This document shows, in pieces, positions 45,076 to 57,780 of a stretch of 64,000 nucleotides of DNA. A model generated the notes under the pieces. That model saw nothing but the letters and a program-made list of their open reading frames with translations, had not been told where the DNA came from and ran no database searches. This stretch comes from Nocardia flavorosea NBRC 108225 (lineage in GTDB: Bacteria > Actinomycetota > Actinomycetes > Mycobacteriales > Mycobacteriaceae). Within the stretch, counting starts at the first letter, position 1. Each line of letters opens with the position of its first letter. The position numbers were made by a program, and so were the translations under genes. Where the stretch lies: NCBI RefSeq assembly GCF_001613385.1, contig NZ_BDCG01000009.1, forward strand, positions 62,001 to 126,000, written 5' to 3'.

Positions 45076-46127
45076 CGCCACGAGACGTGCTCCTTTCCAC
45101 CCAACCCGGACCGCACATCCTGACCCATGTGCTGTCCCTCGACTCGAAACCCCGGTAACGCGGGCCGGGGCTCGTGGATCAGTTGATCCAGTGCGGCGGC
45201 GAGCTTTCCGGCATCGTGCCGGGCCGTTCCCGCGTCGGCGACATCGGAAAAGACTACTCGTGCCCGCAGTTGCCCGGCCGCTCTGGCCACATGTTCGCGC
45301 TCGCGTCCCTCCGGTACGCACCCGGAATCGACCAGAACCTCGTCGACCGCGAAATCCGGTGCGTGCTGGGACAATACATGCAGATGACGTTCGGCGGAGA
45401 AACCCGCCGTCTCACCGGGCTGTGCGACCAGATTCAGAATCAGCACCTTACGCGCCCGGGTGTGCACCAGCGCATCGCGCAGACCGGGCACCAGCAGATG
45501 CGGGATGACGCTGGTGAACCACGATCCGGGCCCCAGGACCACCGCATCCGCTCGTTCGATGGCGGCGATGGCCTCGGCACAGGCGGGCGGGTCGGCGGGC
45601 AGCAACCGCACCCGGCGCACCTTGCCGGGAGTGGTGGCCACTGCCACCTGACCGCGGATACAGCGGCTCACCCGCGGGTCGGTTTCCAGCCCCGAGACAT
45701 CGGCCTCGATATCGAGCGGAAGGGTCGACATGGGCAGTACCCGCCCACTGATACCGAGCAGCTCACCGACCTTGTCGAGGGCGGCCACCGGATCACCCAG
45801 TACCTCGGTGAGACCGGCCAGCAGCAGATTCCCGACCGAATGCCCGGCCAGTGCGCCGGTACCGCCGAAGCGATGCTGCACGGTCCGGGTGAGGACGCCG
45901 TCGGCGTCGGCCGCCAGCGCCGCCAGGGCCATCCGCAGATCGCCGGGCGGCGGGACGCCCAGTTCGCGGCGCAGCCGGCCGGAGGAACCGCCGTCGTCGG
46001 CGACGGTGACCACCGCGCTGATCCGCCGGGTGAGCCGGCGCACCGCCGACAGGGTGGCGTAGAGACCGTGTCCGCCGCCGAGTGCGACGACCTCGGGACC
46101 GTGGCGAGTGCCGTCCGGGACGCTCAT
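45072..46127 (-). CDS. yvcK: gluconeogenesis factor YvcK/CuvA family protein
   Basis: 351-aa YvcK-like protein (CofD-like fold). [20 protein letters not shown] at the start, [20 protein letters not shown], then [19 protein letters not shown]. Homologues bind UDP-sugars and are needed for growth on gluconeogenic carbon and for envelope synthesis. It overlaps both rapZ (4 bp) and whiA (4 bp). Confidence 0.95.
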   Translation of the reverse strand: MSVPDGTRHGPEVVALGGGHGLYATLSAVRRLTRRISAVVTVADDGGSSGRLRRELGVPPPGDLRMALAALAADADGVLTRTVQHRFGGTGALAGHSVGNLLLAGLTEVLGDPVAALDKVGELLGISGRVLPMSTLPLDIEADVSGLETDPRVSRCIRGQVAVATTPGKVRRVRLLPADPPACAEAIAAIERADAVVLGPGSWFTSVIPHLLVPGLRDALVHTRARKVLILNLVAQPGETAGFSAERHLHVLSQHAPDFAVDEVLVDSGCVPEGREREHVARAAGQLRARVVFSDVADAGTARHDAGKLAAALDQLIHEPRPALPGFRVEGQHMGQDVRSGLGGKEHVSWR

Positions 46128-47080
46128 TCGCGCCCCAGATCCCGATGCAGGACCCGCACCGTATCGACCGGGCCGTCCGCGTCGTTGTCGATGCTGCGGC
46201 CGGCCAGCTGACCGAGGGCCTCGGCGATCGCGACACTGCGATGTCTGCCGCCGGTACAGCCCACTGCGACGGTCATGTATCGCTTCCCCTCTTGGCGGTA
46301 ACCCTGGGTGGTCAGCTCGATCAGATGCTCGCAGGTCCGCAGGTAGTCCTCGGCGCCCGGACGCGACAGCACATAGTCACTGACCACCGCTTCCTGACCG
46401 GTGTGCTGCCGAAGTTCTGGTACCCAGTGCGGGTTGGGCAGGAAACGCACATCCAGCACCATGTCCGCGTCCAGCGGGACACCGTACTTGAATCCGAACG
46501 ATTGCACGGTCAGCTGCAGTGCGGCGGGCGTGCCGCCGCCGTAGACCTCCTCCAGTTTCCGGTGCAATTGGTGGATCGACAGCTCCGTGGTGTCGATGAC
46601 CACATCGGCAGCGGCCTTCACCCCGGCGAGCCGGACTCGTTCGGCGGCGATCCCGGCCGACAGGGTTCCGTCGGCACTGTCGTTCTGCAGCGGGTGGCGG
46701 CGCCGGGCGAACCCGAACCGGCGGATCAGCACATCGTCGGAGGCCTCCAGGAACAGGATCCGGGTGGGCACGCCACGGGCCCGCAACTGATCGGTGACCG
46801 CGGGGAGATCACCGGTGAAGAAACGACTCCGTACATCCATCACGATCGCCAGCCGGCGGATGGGCGGATCCGCCGAGGCGCCGAGTTCGACCATCCGCCC
46901 GATCAGTTCCGGCGGCAGATTGTCGGTGACGTACCAACCGAGATCCTCCAGAACTCGCGCGGCGGTCCCCCGCCCCGCACCGGACAGCCCGGTCACCATC
47001 ACGACCTCGACCGGGGTCCCCGCACCCGGTCCCCCACCCGGCACCACTTTCGTACTGCTGTTCGATTCGACGCGAGTCAT
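46124..47080 (-). CDS. rapZ: RNase adapter protein RapZ/YvcJ family
   Basis: 318-aa nucleotide-binding protein. Walker A VTGLSGAGRGTAARVLEDLG (with Arg-Gly instead of the usual Lys-Ser), then VTDNLPPELIGRMVEL, and the C-terminal signature VAVGCTGGRHRSVAIAEALG. RapZ homologues bind small RNAs or glucosamine 6-phosphate in other bacteria; role in actinobacteria less clear. First gene of the rapZ-yvcK-whiA set. The P-loop deviation is visible in the sequence. Confidence 0.95.
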   Translation of the reverse strand: MTRVESNSSTKVVPGGGPGAGTPVEVVMVTGLSGAGRGTAARVLEDLGWYVTDNLPPELIGRMVELGASADPPIRRLAIVMDVRSRFFTGDLPAVTDQLRARGVPTRILFLEASDDVLIRRFGFARRRHPLQNDSADGTLSAGIAAERVRLAGVKAAADVVIDTTELSIHQLHRKLEEVYGGGTPAALQLTVQSFGFKYGVPLDADMVLDVRFLPNPHWVPELRQHTGQEAVVSDYVLSRPGAEDYLRTCEHLIELTTQGYRQEGKRYMTVAVGCTGGRHRSVAIAEALGQLAGRSIDNDADGPVDTVRVLHRDLGRE

Positions 47081-47245
47081 GTACCACCCGGATCTGTGTT
47101 CGGGAATGCGTTTCGGTCACCCTGCTGTAGCGCATGCGCCCGGCCCCCTGTTCCGGAGCGCAGCAACACCGCCGCGGGGCGCAGGAACAAACGTACGTGA
47201 CCCGCACCGGTCACCGTGCTGTTGCGCCGTGCGCCGCGCCGGAGG

Positions 47246-49288
47246 CTATCGGTCGTGCAGGGCGGCCAGTACTGCCTCCGCGGTGGCCCGGCCGATACCG
47301 GGCACCTCGATGATCTCCTCCACGGTCGCCTCTTTCAGCCGGGCGACCGACCCGAAATGCGTGACCAGCGCGGTACGACGGGCCGCGCCGAGCCCGCGCA
47401 CCGAATCCAGCGCGGAGGCCGTCATCCGCCGGGATCGTTTACTGCGATGGAAGGTGATGGCGAAGCGGTGCGCTTCATCACGTACACGTTGCAGCAGGTA
47501 GAGCGCCTCACTGGTGCGCGGCAGGATCACCGGGTCGGGTTCGCCCGGCACCCAGACCTCTTCCAGCCGTTTCGCCAGCCCCACCACCGCGACATCGGTG
47601 ATCCCGAGCTCGTCGAGCACCTCTGCCGCGGCCGCGACCTGCGGTGCCCCACCGTCGACGACGTACAGATTCGGCGGATAAGCGAACTTCCGGGGGCGGC
47701 CCGTCTTCGGATCGATTCCGGGACGGGTGGTGATCTCCTCCTCCGCGAGGTCTTCGGCTCCGGGCGCGCTCTCGAACTGCGGCACCTCGGCCGTCCCGGC
47801 GAGATCGGCCTGTTCGGTGGCATCGCGTTCCCGGCGCAACCGCAGGAACCGGCGCCGGGTGACCTCCGCGATACTCGCGACATCATCGGACCGGCCCCCG
47901 CCGGCCGCCTCCCGGATCGCATAGTGGCGGTAATCGGATTTCTTGGGCAGCCCGTCCTCGAACACCACCAGCGAGGCCACCACATCGGTGCCCTGTACAT
48001 GACTGATATCGACGCATTCGATCCGCAGCGGCGCGGTATCGAGGTCGAGGGCGTCCTGGATATCCTGCAGTGCCACCGAACGCGAGGTCAGATCGCCGGC
48101 CCGGCGGAGTTTGTGCTGCGCGAGCGCCTCGGTGGCATTGCGAGCGACGGTATCGGCGAGGGCCTTCTTGTCACCACGCTGCGGTACCCGGACCTGTACG
48201 GCGCCGCCCCGTAGTTGCGACAGCCAGCGCTGGACCTCGTCGACATCGGCGGGTAGTTCCGGTACCAGGACCTCCCGCGGGACGACCGCCGCCGTCTGGT
48301 CCCCGGCGGTCTGCGCAGCGACCGCGGCCTGCTCACCGTAGAACTGGGTGAGGAACTGTTCCACCAGCGCGGCCAACTCTCCCCCCTGGTCCGGGGTGTC
48401 TGCCGCGTCGCCGGATTTGTCCACCACCCAGCCGCGCTGGCCGCGCACCCGGCCGGCGCGCACATGGAAGACCTGCACCGCGACCTCCAGATCGTCGCCG
48501 GCGAAAGCGATCACATCGGCGTCGGTACCGTCGCCCAGCACCACGGCCTGTTTTTCCAGCGCCCGGCGCAGGGCCTGCACATCGTCGCGGAGCCGGGCCG
48601 CGGTTTCGAAATCGAGGTCCTCGGACGCGGCGTGCATCCGGCGTTCCAATTCCTTGACCATCCGGTCGGTACGCCCGGCCAGGAAATCGCAGAAATCGTC
48701 GACGATACGCCGATGCTCGTCCGCCGAGACCCGGTCCACACACGGCGCCGAACATTTGTCGATATAACCGAGCAGACAGGGCCGGCCGATCTGCCCGTGC
48801 CGTTTGAACACCCCGGCCGAGCAGGTACGGGCCGGAAAAACCCGGAGCAGCAAATCGAGGGTCTCCCGGATCGCCCACGCATGGGCGTAGGGCCCGAAAT
48901 AGCGGACCCCTTTCCTCCGTGCACCCCGATAAACGAACAGCCGCGGATATTCCTCGTTCAGGGTGACGGCCAGCACCGGATAGGATTTGTCGTCGCGGTA
49001 ACGGACGTTGAATCGTGGATCGAATTCCTTGATCCAGTTGTATTCCAGCTGCAGCGCTTCCACCTCGGTGGAAACCACGGTCCATTCCACACTCGCGGCG
49101 GTGGTGACCATCTGCCGCGTCCGCGGATGCAACGCGGCCACATCGGCGAAATACGAGTTGAGCCGATTACGCAGACTTTTCGCCTTACCGACGTAGACGA
49201 CCTGCCCGTAGGAGTCACGGAATTTGTAGACACCGGGTTCGAGCGGAATACTGCCCGGCTGCGGCCGGTACGTCGCGGGATCTGCCAC
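47246..49288 (-). CDS. uvrC: excinuclease ABC subunit C
   Basis: 680-aa UvrC, the dual-incision nuclease of nucleotide excision repair. GIY-YIG domain: [23 protein letters not shown] motif: [20 protein letters not shown]; RNase H-like nuclease centre: [20 protein letters not shown] and [16 protein letters not shown]-terminal helix-hairpin-helix: [23 protein letters not shown] 49288 ([12 protein letters not shown]) is used; the frame is open much further upstream but that is antisense of ggt. Confidence 0.96.
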   Translation of the reverse strand: MADPATYRPQPGSIPLEPGVYKFRDSYGQVVYVGKAKSLRNRLNSYFADVAALHPRTRQMVTTAASVEWTVVSTEVEALQLEYNWIKEFDPRFNVRYRDDKSYPVLAVTLNEEYPRLFVYRGARRKGVRYFGPYAHAWAIRETLDLLLRVFPARTCSAGVFKRHGQIGRPCLLGYIDKCSAPCVDRVSADEHRRIVDDFCDFLAGRTDRMVKELERRMHAASEDLDFETAARLRDDVQALRRALEKQAVVLGDGTDADVIAFAGDDLEVAVQVFHVRAGRVRGQRGWVVDKSGDAADTPDQGGELAALVEQFLTQFYGEQAAVAAQTAGDQTAAVVPREVLVPELPADVDEVQRWLSQLRGGAVQVRVPQRGDKKALADTVARNATEALAQHKLRRAGDLTSRSVALQDIQDALDLDTAPLRIECVDISHVQGTDVVASLVVFEDGLPKKSDYRHYAIREAAGGGRSDDVASIAEVTRRRFLRLRRERDATEQADLAGTAEVPQFESAPGAEDLAEEEITTRPGIDPKTGRPRKFAYPPNLYVVDGGAPQVAAAAEVLDELGITDVAVVGLAKRLEEVWVPGEPDPVILPRTSEALYLLQRVRDEAHRFAITFHRSKRSRRMTASALDSVRGLGAARRTALVTHFGSVARLKEATVEEIIEVPGIGRATAEAVLAALHDR

Positions 49289-49522
49289 GGGTCCAAGGTT
49301 AGTAGCGACGTCGGACAGGCTTCCGCCCGACCGGACCGCCGGAGGCTTCCCGACCGGGGATCGCCACCCTGGGCCCGCCGCACCGGCCGTCGAGAGTGCG
49401 GAGATCCGGCCACGCTCCGCCGCGGCGACACGTATCGGCGCGCGGACGATCGGTACGCGATGGTGCGACCCGCTCGGTGGTTCCGCCGCCAACGGTCGTA
49501 CCGGACGGCTACAGTTCGGAAT

Positions 49523-51475
49523 ATGCGCCCGGTACAACGGATTCGGTACGCACTGACCATTACGGGCCTGCTCGTGGCCGCATCCCTCAGCGGATGTTCC
49601 GCCGCGAGCGATACCGCGGGCCCGTGCACGCCGGTGCCCAACGGCACCGCCGTCACCGCCGCCCCCGGCACCGGCTCGGCGGTACCGGCCACCCGCGATC
49701 TCGCGACCGACCCCGAGATCGCCTCCGGCTACCGGTCGGATATGACGGCCGTACGCACCACCGGTTATGCCGTATCCACCGCCAATTCGCACGCCACCCG
49801 CGCCGCCTGCGGGGTCCTGCGCGCCGGCGGTACCGCGGCGGATGCGCTGATCACCGCACAGACCGTGCTCGGAATCACCGAACCACAGGCGTCCGGACTG
49901 GGCGGTGGCGCCTTCCTGCTGTACTACAACGCGGAGAACGCGACCGTCGAGGCCTACGACGGCCGGGAGACCGCACCGGCGGCGGCAACGGAGAACTATC
50001 TGCGCTGGATCAGCGAAACCGACCGCACCGAACCGCAGCCGGATGCTCGCGCCAGCGGGCGCTCCATCGGGATCCCGGGGGTCGTGCGCATGCTCGGGAT
50101 GGTGCATGCCGAGCACGGGCACACCGCCTGGCGCGAACTGTTCGATCCCGCGGTCGCCCTCGCCGATCAAGGGTTCGAGATCAGTCCGCGGCTGGCCGGG
50201 CAGATCGCCGAATCCGCCCCCGAGCTGGCCCGGGATCAGGCGGCCGCCGAATACTTCCTCGAACCGGACGGTTCCCCCAAACCCGCCGGGACGGTACTCA
50301 CCAATCCGGCGCTGTCGAAAACCTTGAGCACGCTGGCCACCGAGGGGGCCGACGCCTTCTATTCCGGGCCCATCGCGCAGGACATCGTTGCCGCCACCGC
50401 GGCGAGCACCGGCGGCCGCACTCCCGGCGCGCTGACGGCCGCGGATCTGGCCGGCTACCGAGCGGTGAAGCGGACACCGCTGTGCACCGGTTACCGGGAA
50501 CACGAGATCTGCGGAATGCCGGGGCCCTCCTCCGGCGGCACCACCGTCGCGGCCACCCTCGGCATACTGGAGAACTTCGATATCCCGGCCCTGCCGCCCG
50601 AACGGGTCGACCACAACGGCGGAGTCCCGCGCGCCGAGGCCGTCCATCTGATCGCGGAGGCCGAACGGCTTGCGTACGCCGACCGGGACAAATACATCGC
50701 CGATCCGGATTATGTTCCACCGCCCGGCGATTCCCCGCAGACCCTGGTCGACCCGGAGTATCTGCGAGAGCGGGCCGGGCTCATCGATCCCGGCCGCAGC
50801 ATGGGCACCGCCCGGCCCGGCGACTTCGGCCCCACCACGCTGGGAGCCGGGCCCCGGACCCCCGAACACGGCACCAGCCATATCTCGGTGGTCGATTCCT
50901 ACGGCAATGCCGCGGCCATGACCACCACCGTGGAATCGGCGTTCGGCTCGTTCCACATGGTCGACGGGTTCCTGCTGAACAACCAGCTCACCGATTTCTC
51001 GGCCGACCCGGTCGATACTGCCGGCGTTCCGGTGGCGAATCGAGTCGAACCGGGTAAACGCCCCCGCAGCTCCATGAGCCCGACCCTGGTCTTCGAACCC
51101 GGTCCAGGCCCCGGGCCCGGCACCCTCACTCATGTGGTCGGCTCACCCGGGGGTTCGGTAATCATCCAGTTCGTGGTGAAAACCCTGGTGGGCATGTTGG
51201 ATTGGGGCCTGGATCCGCAGCAGGCGGTCTCCGCCGTATCGTTCGGTGCCGCGAACACCCCGGCCACCGGCGTGGGCGGTGAGCATCCCGCAATCGATAC
51301 CCGTGACGACGGCGCCCACGACCCGCTCGTCACCGCTTTGCGCGAGCGTGGGCACCAGGTTTCGGTGGCGCCACAGACGAGCGGGCTCAGCGTCCTGAGC
51401 CGCGACGGCGAGAACCATTGGATCGGCGGCGCGGACCCGCGCCGCGAAGGCGAGGTATTGGGCGATACCCGCTGA
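49523..51475 (+). CDS. ggt: gamma-glutamyltransferase (lipoprotein)
   Basis: 650-aa N-terminal-nucleophile enzyme that transfers or hydrolyses gamma-glutamyl groups (for example glutathione). Lipoprotein signal [20 protein letters not shown], so it acts at the outer face of the membrane. The autocleavage/catalytic Thr is in [19 protein letters not shown] (near residue 451); LNNQLTDFS and the substrate loop [15 protein letters not shown] follow, with [12 protein letters not shown]. Complete and probably active. Confidence 0.94.
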   Translation: MRPVQRIRYALTITGLLVAASLSGCSAASDTAGPCTPVPNGTAVTAAPGTGSAVPATRDLATDPEIASGYRSDMTAVRTTGYAVSTANSHATRAACGVLRAGGTAADALITAQTVLGITEPQASGLGGGAFLLYYNAENATVEAYDGRETAPAAATENYLRWISETDRTEPQPDARASGRSIGIPGVVRMLGMVHAEHGHTAWRELFDPAVALADQGFEISPRLAGQIAESAPELARDQAAAEYFLEPDGSPKPAGTVLTNPALSKTLSTLATEGADAFYSGPIAQDIVAATAASTGGRTPGALTAADLAGYRAVKRTPLCTGYREHEICGMPGPSSGGTTVAATLGILENFDIPALPPERVDHNGGVPRAEAVHLIAEAERLAYADRDKYIADPDYVPPPGDSPQTLVDPEYLRERAGLIDPGRSMGTARPGDFGPTTLGAGPRTPEHGTSHISVVDSYGNAAAMTTTVESAFGSFHMVDGFLLNNQLTDFSADPVDTAGVPVANRVEPGKRPRSSMSPTLVFEPGPGPGPGTLTHVVGSPGGSVIIQFVVKTLVGMLDWGLDPQQAVSAVSFGAANTPATGVGGEHPAIDTRDDGAHDPLVTALRERGHQVSVAPQTSGLSVLSRDGENHWIGGADPRREGEVLGDTR

Positions 51476-51619
51476 TTCCACGGGACGGCGTGCCGTGGGC
51501 TCGGTGTCTGCGTATCCCCGGGACCCGCAACTGTGAGGTGCCTCGCCCAACGCAGCGAAAAGGTTGCCGACCGATAGCGGATGTGCGATTTTGGTTTCAG
51601 AGCCCGATGATGTGGGCTT

Positions 51620-51660
51620 CCGGACGAGAGGGTCGTACCCGGCGTGCGACAAGACGACCC
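51620..51660 (+). promoter_or_regulatory. guanidine-III riboswitch
   Basis: Matches the compact actinobacterial guanidine-III (formerly ykkC-III) fold: CCGGACGAG, then GGTCGTACCCGG, then CGACAAGACGACC. Pairings CCGG/CCGG and GTCGT/ACGAC give the two interlocked helices of the pseudoknot. It ends at 51660, directly before ACGGAGG (51661-51667), the ribosome-binding site of the SMR gene, so ligand binding likely controls translation start. Confidence 0.88.
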
Positions 51661-51672
51661 ACGGAGGTCGTC

Positions 51673-51993
51673 ATGGCATTGTCGTGGATCGTTCTCGTAG
51701 TATCCGGTGTCCTGGAGGCGGTATGGGCCACCGCCCTCGGCAAAACCGAGGGCTTCTCCAAATGGCCGCCCACCCTCCTGTTCGTCGTCGCACTCGTTGC
51801 CAGCATGGGCGGACTCGCCTACGCAATGCGCGATCTCCCGGTGGGCACCTCCTACTCGGTGTGGGTGGGTATCGGAGCGGTACTCACCGTCATCTACGCG
51901 ATGGCCACCGGAGAAGAGCCGGTCACGATCGGGAAGTTGGTCTTCCTGACCATGATCATTGCCGGAGTGGTCGGACTGAAGCTGGCCCACTGA
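51673..51993 (+). CDS. gdx: SMR-family guanidinium exporter (SugE/Gdx type)
   Basis: 106-aa four-TM small multidrug-resistance protein. The key Glu of the SMR core is in IVLVVSGVLEAVWATALGKT (Glu15); GTSYSVWVGIGAVLTVIYAM is the SugE-type fourth-helix signature region and the C-terminus is GLKLAH. SugE-type members export guanidinium, and the guanidine-III riboswitch just upstream supports this role. Confidence 0.93.
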   Translation: MALSWIVLVVSGVLEAVWATALGKTEGFSKWPPTLLFVVALVASMGGLAYAMRDLPVGTSYSVWVGIGAVLTVIYAMATGEEPVTIGKLVFLTMIIAGVVGLKLAH

Positions 51994-52104
51994 CCAACCG
52001 AGCGCGCGATCGGCATCGCGAAGCCGAAGGAGCCCCCCGCACTCGCCGTATCCATGCCCGAAGCAGAGACGTGGAAGGGTCGGGTAGTTCCGGTCGGCCG
52101 CGGG

Positions 52105-52599
52105 TCAGGCGGCGTCGTTGTACTTCGCACCGAGTTCGCGGAGCCGGTCCAGGGCGGCGGCGGCACGCTCACCGTCGTTGGCGCGGATGGCCAGCATGGG
52201 GACGTAGTCGTCGTTCACCAGCTCCAGCCGGGCCCACGACTTACGGTCGGGGAACGATACACCCCGGATATGTTTCCATTCGAATTCGCTGTCGCCCAGC
52301 ACATTACGTACCACGACACCGCGTTCCCCGGCGAGTACACGCGGTCTGGTCAGCAACAGTACGGCGATGGCGCCGAAGATACCGATACAGGCCATCGCGA
52401 ACTGGTCCACGACCCGGAAATTCACTCCGGTGTAGTCGACCCGCAGGAACACCCCGAGCAGGACGAACACCACCACCAGGCAGCCGGCCACGATAAAAGC
52501 GGTCCGGCGCGCTTTACGCGGGCGCACCTCGAACTCCCACTCGGACGGCCGTTCTACGCCCGGGCGCATACCCCGCCGCAGAATCTGCACCACCGGCAT
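52105..52599 (-). CDS. PH-domain membrane protein (low-molecular-weight antigen Cfp6-like)
   Basis: 164-aa protein: a short N-terminal part (WEFEVRPRKARRTAFIVAGC), two membrane segments (about residues 32-50 and 66-84), and a bacterial PH-like domain (ERGVVVRNVLGDSEFEWKHI, SWARLELVNDDYVPMLAIRA). Mycobacterial homologue lies beside ribH too. It follows ribH by 3 bp on the same strand. Function unknown. Confidence 0.88.
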   Translation of the reverse strand: MPVVQILRRGMRPGVERPSEWEFEVRPRKARRTAFIVAGCLVVVFVLLGVFLRVDYTGVNFRVVDQFAMACIGIFGAIAVLLLTRPRVLAGERGVVVRNVLGDSEFEWKHIRGVSFPDRKSWARLELVNDDYVPMLAIRANDGERAAAALDRLRELGAKYNDAA

Positions 52600-52602
52600 C
52601 GA

Positions 52603-54355
<1,753 letters not shown>

Positions 54356-54433
54356 GTCTGCAATGCTCCATCTCGATTGGTCGCTGATCACACTACTGGG
54401 TCCGTCCGGCCCTTCCGGGCGCGGCCGGAAGTA

Positions 54434-55054
54434 TCAACCGCGCTGATGGAGGCGCTCGACGTACTTCGCGATCACATCGACTTCCAGGTTCACCACGGTC
54501 CCGGCGGCGGCGGAGCCGAGATCGGTGAGGCTCAGGGTGGTCGGAATGAGGGAAACCTCGAACCAGTCGCGGGCGCCGTCGGCGGCCGGTGTTCCGGCGC
54601 GGCCGAGCCCGGACACGGTGAGCGAAATACCGTTCACCGTGATGGAGCCCTTCTCCACCACATACTTGGCGATCGCGTCGGGCAGCGAGATCCGGACGAC
54701 CTCCCAGTTCTCGCCGGGCGTACGGGTCAGGATGGTGCCGGTGCCGTCCACGTGCCCCTGCACGATATGGCCGCCGAGGCGGCTGTTCACGGCGGCGGCC
54801 CGCTCGAGATTGACCTGCGCGCCGGCGCCGAGCCCGCCGATACTCGACCGGCGCAGGGTTTCGCCCATCACGTCGACGGTGAACACATCGTCGATGACAT
54901 CGACCACGGTGAGGCACACACCGTTGACCGCTATGGAATCGCCGTGCCCGGCATCGGAGGTGACCAGTTTGCCGCGGATGGTCAGCCGGGCCGCATCGGT
55001 CAGCTGTTCGCAGGCGACGATCTCACCCAGCTCCTCGACAATGCCTGTGAACAT
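54434..55054 (-). CDS. ribE: riboflavin synthase, alpha chain
   Basis: 206-aa riboflavin synthase with the two homologous lumazine-binding halves. The first starts MFTGIVEELGEIVACEQLTD with VCLTVVDVIDDVFTVDVMGE; the second has LGGHIVQGHVDGTG and ISLTVSGLG. Dismutates two lumazines to riboflavin. First gene of this set. ribD/ribG, present nearby in mycobacteria, is not in the window; neither is lprG. Confidence 0.96.
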   Translation of the reverse strand: MFTGIVEELGEIVACEQLTDAARLTIRGKLVTSDAGHGDSIAVNGVCLTVVDVIDDVFTVDVMGETLRRSSIGGLGAGAQVNLERAAAVNSRLGGHIVQGHVDGTGTILTRTPGENWEVVRISLPDAIAKYVVEKGSITVNGISLTVSGLGRAGTPAADGARDWFEVSLIPTTLSLTDLGSAAAGTVVNLEVDVIAKYVERLHQRG

Positions 55055-55728
55055 GCCTTCTCCCGTTCGCATCGGTGTTCCGCCTACGGAACGGCGCCAG
55101 CGGTACCGAATATTCCCAGTTCGCCGTCCACGACCAGACTAGTTGGCGCCCGCATCCGCGAACCACGGCCGCCCACTCGCCGGAACACGGTTGCTCCGAT
55201 CGCATACCGGTGCGGCACGGTCGAGCCGGTTCCCTCGCCCCCAGCCGGAAATATTTCGGTTGAATGACTGCCATCACAGTTTTCACCCCGGGGTTCGTAA
55301 GCCTTCCAACAAGCATCTATCCGGTCCGGACCGGTTTCCGGCCGTTCACCTTTTCCCGGCCGAGACCGCATCGAAACCGGAAATGTTCCTCGATTTGCGC
55401 GCTCACACCGGCCGACGCAATATGGTGAGGTGATCGGCCCACCGCCCTCGACCACCCCGCGGCGCGGCCGGGCACGATATTCACCGATGACGGCCACCGC
55501 CGCGGAAGACCGTGCGCCACAAGCCTTCACGAACAACCGGATCGAATCACCACAACGCGGCCGGAACATCCGGCCGCGGACCGGCGATCCGGTCCCCCTC
55601 ACCCCGGCGACAGTGTTGTCCGGGCACCGGATCCCGCGGTAACAGCACCGGGCAGATCCGTGCGGTGCCCCGCCCCGGAAAACCGCGCCCAGTCAGGCAC
55701 GTCCATCACTCGAGGAAGCCCGAGCGTT
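55055..55728. other. intergenic region upstream of ribE, no gene recognised
   Basis: About 670 bp between divergent ribE and a hypothetical gene. Open frames lack motifs. A somewhat AT-rich section near 55245-55330 might hold the ribE promoter. I looked for an FMN riboswitch on the minus strand and did not find the conserved blocks. Confidence 0.5.
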
Positions 55729-56190
55729 ATGACCACATTCACCGAGTCCGCCCTCGAACTGCACTGCCGGCGATACCGGGAGCGGGATCTGCTGCCGGCC
55801 GTGGTCGATCCCGTATCGCAACGCATCCTGCTGCATATCGGTGCCGCCTACGGTGCGGTGACCATGCCCACCGAACTCGGCGAACCGGTACTGCAGCGAC
55901 TCCGGGCCGCCGGGTCGGCCGGACCGGTTTTCGCACACCCCAGAGCCGGGCGATGGACATTCCTCACCGGTCCCACCCGGCACGACGAATTCCCGGCCGC
56001 CGCCGCGGCCGAACTGTTCCGCCGATACACCACGGTCGCCGGCACCGGCAGCCAGATCGTGCTGCCTTCCGCCGAGGACGAGGCCAGCGGCTACCGGCTA
56101 TGGGTGGCCGGACCGGATACCTACGGCACCCGGCCCCCGCAGCAGGCGGTGATCGACGCGGTCTGCGCGAGCGGTCCCCACCCTTTCTGA
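55729..56190 (+). CDS. hypothetical protein (primase/polymerase-N-like actinobacterial family)
   Basis: 153-aa protein from ATG 55729. GAVTMPTELGEPVLQRLRAA, then GPVFAHPRAGRWTFLTGP and GSQIVLPSAEDEASGYRLWV form a pattern I associate with small actinobacterial proteins often annotated as hypothetical or as resembling the N-terminus of bifunctional DNA primase/polymerase. Catalytic residues of a polymerase are not evident. Divergent from ribE; stands alone. Confidence 0.6.
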   Translation: MTTFTESALELHCRRYRERDLLPAVVDPVSQRILLHIGAAYGAVTMPTELGEPVLQRLRAAGSAGPVFAHPRAGRWTFLTGPTRHDEFPAAAAAELFRRYTTVAGTGSQIVLPSAEDEASGYRLWVAGPDTYGTRPPQQAVIDAVCASGPHPF

Positions 56191-56498
56191 GCGCGACCGG
56201 CTCCGGTCCGGGTGGAGTTCGCCGCCGCCATACCGCTGCGGTTCGAGATCCGGCGGTGCAGTCGCCGGACAGCGACCTCCGCCGAATCCGTACCGGGCCG
56301 GACTCGACCGCCGAGGGCCGTAGCTCTGGTCGTGGATTCGCCCACCCGTCGACCGATCGTCACCACTGGAGCTGATCTCCGTTCGGTCGTCTCGGAGAGC
56401 GGCGACCACGATCAGCGGATCGCGGTCGCGCGGGCCGACGGAGCCGACCGCCACCGCGGAAGGCATCGGCGACCGCCGGGCCGGTCCGGTAAGCGGCG
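56191..56498. other. intergenic region, no gene recognised
   Basis: About 300 bp between the convergent hypothetical gene and rpe. No motif, RNA or strong hairpin seen. Confidence 0.5.
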
Positions 56499-57212
56499 TC
56501 AGCGTGCGGCGTGATGCGGGGACCGCGCCGCGGCCGCCCGACCGCGCAGTTTCTCCACGGTCGCGCCCGGGTCGGCAGTGTTGTACACGGCCGATCCCGC
56601 AACGAAACAGTCGATCCCGGCCGAGGCGGCCTGTTCGATGGTGTCGGCGTTGATCCCGCCGTCGATCTCCACCACCAGCCGCAACTCCCCCGCGTCGACC
56701 AGCCGCCGCACGGTCTTCGCCTTGTCCAGTACTGCGGAAATGAACGACTGGCCGCCGAACCCCGGCTCGACGCTCATCACCAGCAGGGTGTCGAAATCGC
56801 GAAGAATCTCCAGGTACGGCTCGATCGGCGTATTCGGTTTCACCGACAGTCCGGCCTTCGCCCCGGCCGCCCGGATATCGCGGGCCACCGCCACCGGATC
56901 GTCGGTTGCCTCGGCGTGGAAGGTCACGTTGTAGGCGCCGGCCTCCGCGTAGGGCGGCGCCCACCGCGCCGGATCCTCGATCATCAGATGGCAGTCCAGC
57001 GGAATATCGGTGGCCTTCAGCAGGCTCTGCACCACCGGGAGACCCAGGGTCAGGTTCGGAACGAAATGCGCGTCCATCACATCGACGTGTAGCCAGTCGG
57101 CACTCGCCACCGCCTGCGCCTCATCGGCCAGCCGCGCAAAATCCGCGGACAGGATGGATGGGGCGATCATCGGGGCCGCCGGACGGGTGAAAGTGGGCTC
57201 GGACGCAGTCAC
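56499..57212 (-). CDS. rpe: ribulose-phosphate 3-epimerase
   Basis: 237-aa Rpe (from GTG 57212; 223 aa from the ATG at 57170). [37 protein letters not shown] with metal ligands, [23 protein letters not shown] and [15 protein letters not shown]. Interconverts ribulose 5-phosphate and xylulose 5-phosphate, linking to the tkt/tal genes at the start of the window. The GTG start is preferred by analogy with the extended mycobacterial N-terminus. Confidence 0.95.
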   Translation of the reverse strand: MTASEPTFTRPAAPMIAPSILSADFARLADEAQAVASADWLHVDVMDAHFVPNLTLGLPVVQSLLKATDIPLDCHLMIEDPARWAPPYAEAGAYNVTFHAEATDDPVAVARDIRAAGAKAGLSVKPNTPIEPYLEILRDFDTLLVMSVEPGFGGQSFISAVLDKAKTVRRLVDAGELRLVVEIDGGINADTIEQAASAGIDCFVAGSAVYNTADPGATVEKLRGRAAAARSPHHAAR

Positions 57213-57357
57213 GCGGCGCAGTCTAGTGCGGTCCGGCGATGCCGCCGAATGCGCCCGACCGCGCCGACGTGCCGGATCGGGCTGCGGCAATTCGCCGGCC
57301 CAGCGGACGCCAAACCCCGGGCGCGCCGATGCGCCGCAAACCCAGTAACCTGCCAGA

Positions 57358-57780
57358 GTGATCAATACTTCGGCGGAAGAGGGGATTCACGGCTCCCCGG
57401 TGGAGATTCGAGTGGCGGCATCGGTGACGCAGCTGCCGATCGTGCGCGGTCTCGCCGAAACTCTGGTCCTGCTCAGCGATTTCACCTTGGACGAGGTCGC
57501 CGATATCCGGCTCGCGGTGGACGAGGCCTGTTCGACGCTGATCGGCCTGGCGGCACCCGATACCAGCCTGCTGTGTGTATTCACCATCGGCGAGACCGAT
57601 CTGCGGGTGCGGGTCACCGGGGTCGCGGCACGGGAGGGTCTGCCCGATTCACGCAGTTTCGGCTGGCATGTGCTGCGTACCCTGACCGATTCGGTGGACG
57701 CCCGGCAAGAGCCCTTCGACCAGCAGGTTTCCGGATTTCCGACAGCGGTCGAGTTCCGTCGGGTCCGGGGGAAAGCGTGA
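57358..57780 (+). CDS. anti-sigma factor of the RsbW/UsfX type
   Basis: 140-aa HATPase-like anti-sigma factor from GTG 57358. [20 protein letters not shown], then [20 protein letters not shown] at the N-box position and [16 protein letters not shown] near the end. The canonical N-box Asn (EAxxNA) is Thr here and the glycine-rich lid motif is much reduced, so ATP binding or kinase activity may be weak. The stop overlaps the sigma gene start (GTGA), the typical pair. Confidence 0.88.
   Translation: MINTSAEEGIHGSPVEIRVAASVTQLPIVRGLAETLVLLSDFTLDEVADIRLAVDEACSTLIGLAAPDTSLLCVFTIGETDLRVRVTGVAAREGLPDSRSFGWHVLRTLTDSVDARQEPFDQQVSGFPTAVEFRRVRGKA

Noticed and set aside
49289-51133. Upstream extension of uvrC to nearly 1300 aa
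   Set aside because: Overlaps ggt antisense; UvrC domain begins just after GTG 49288.
55055-55440. Possible FMN riboswitch before ribE
   Set aside because: A GGGGTGAAAA-like stretch exists on the minus strand but the other conserved FMN-riboswitch blocks and spacing are absent.
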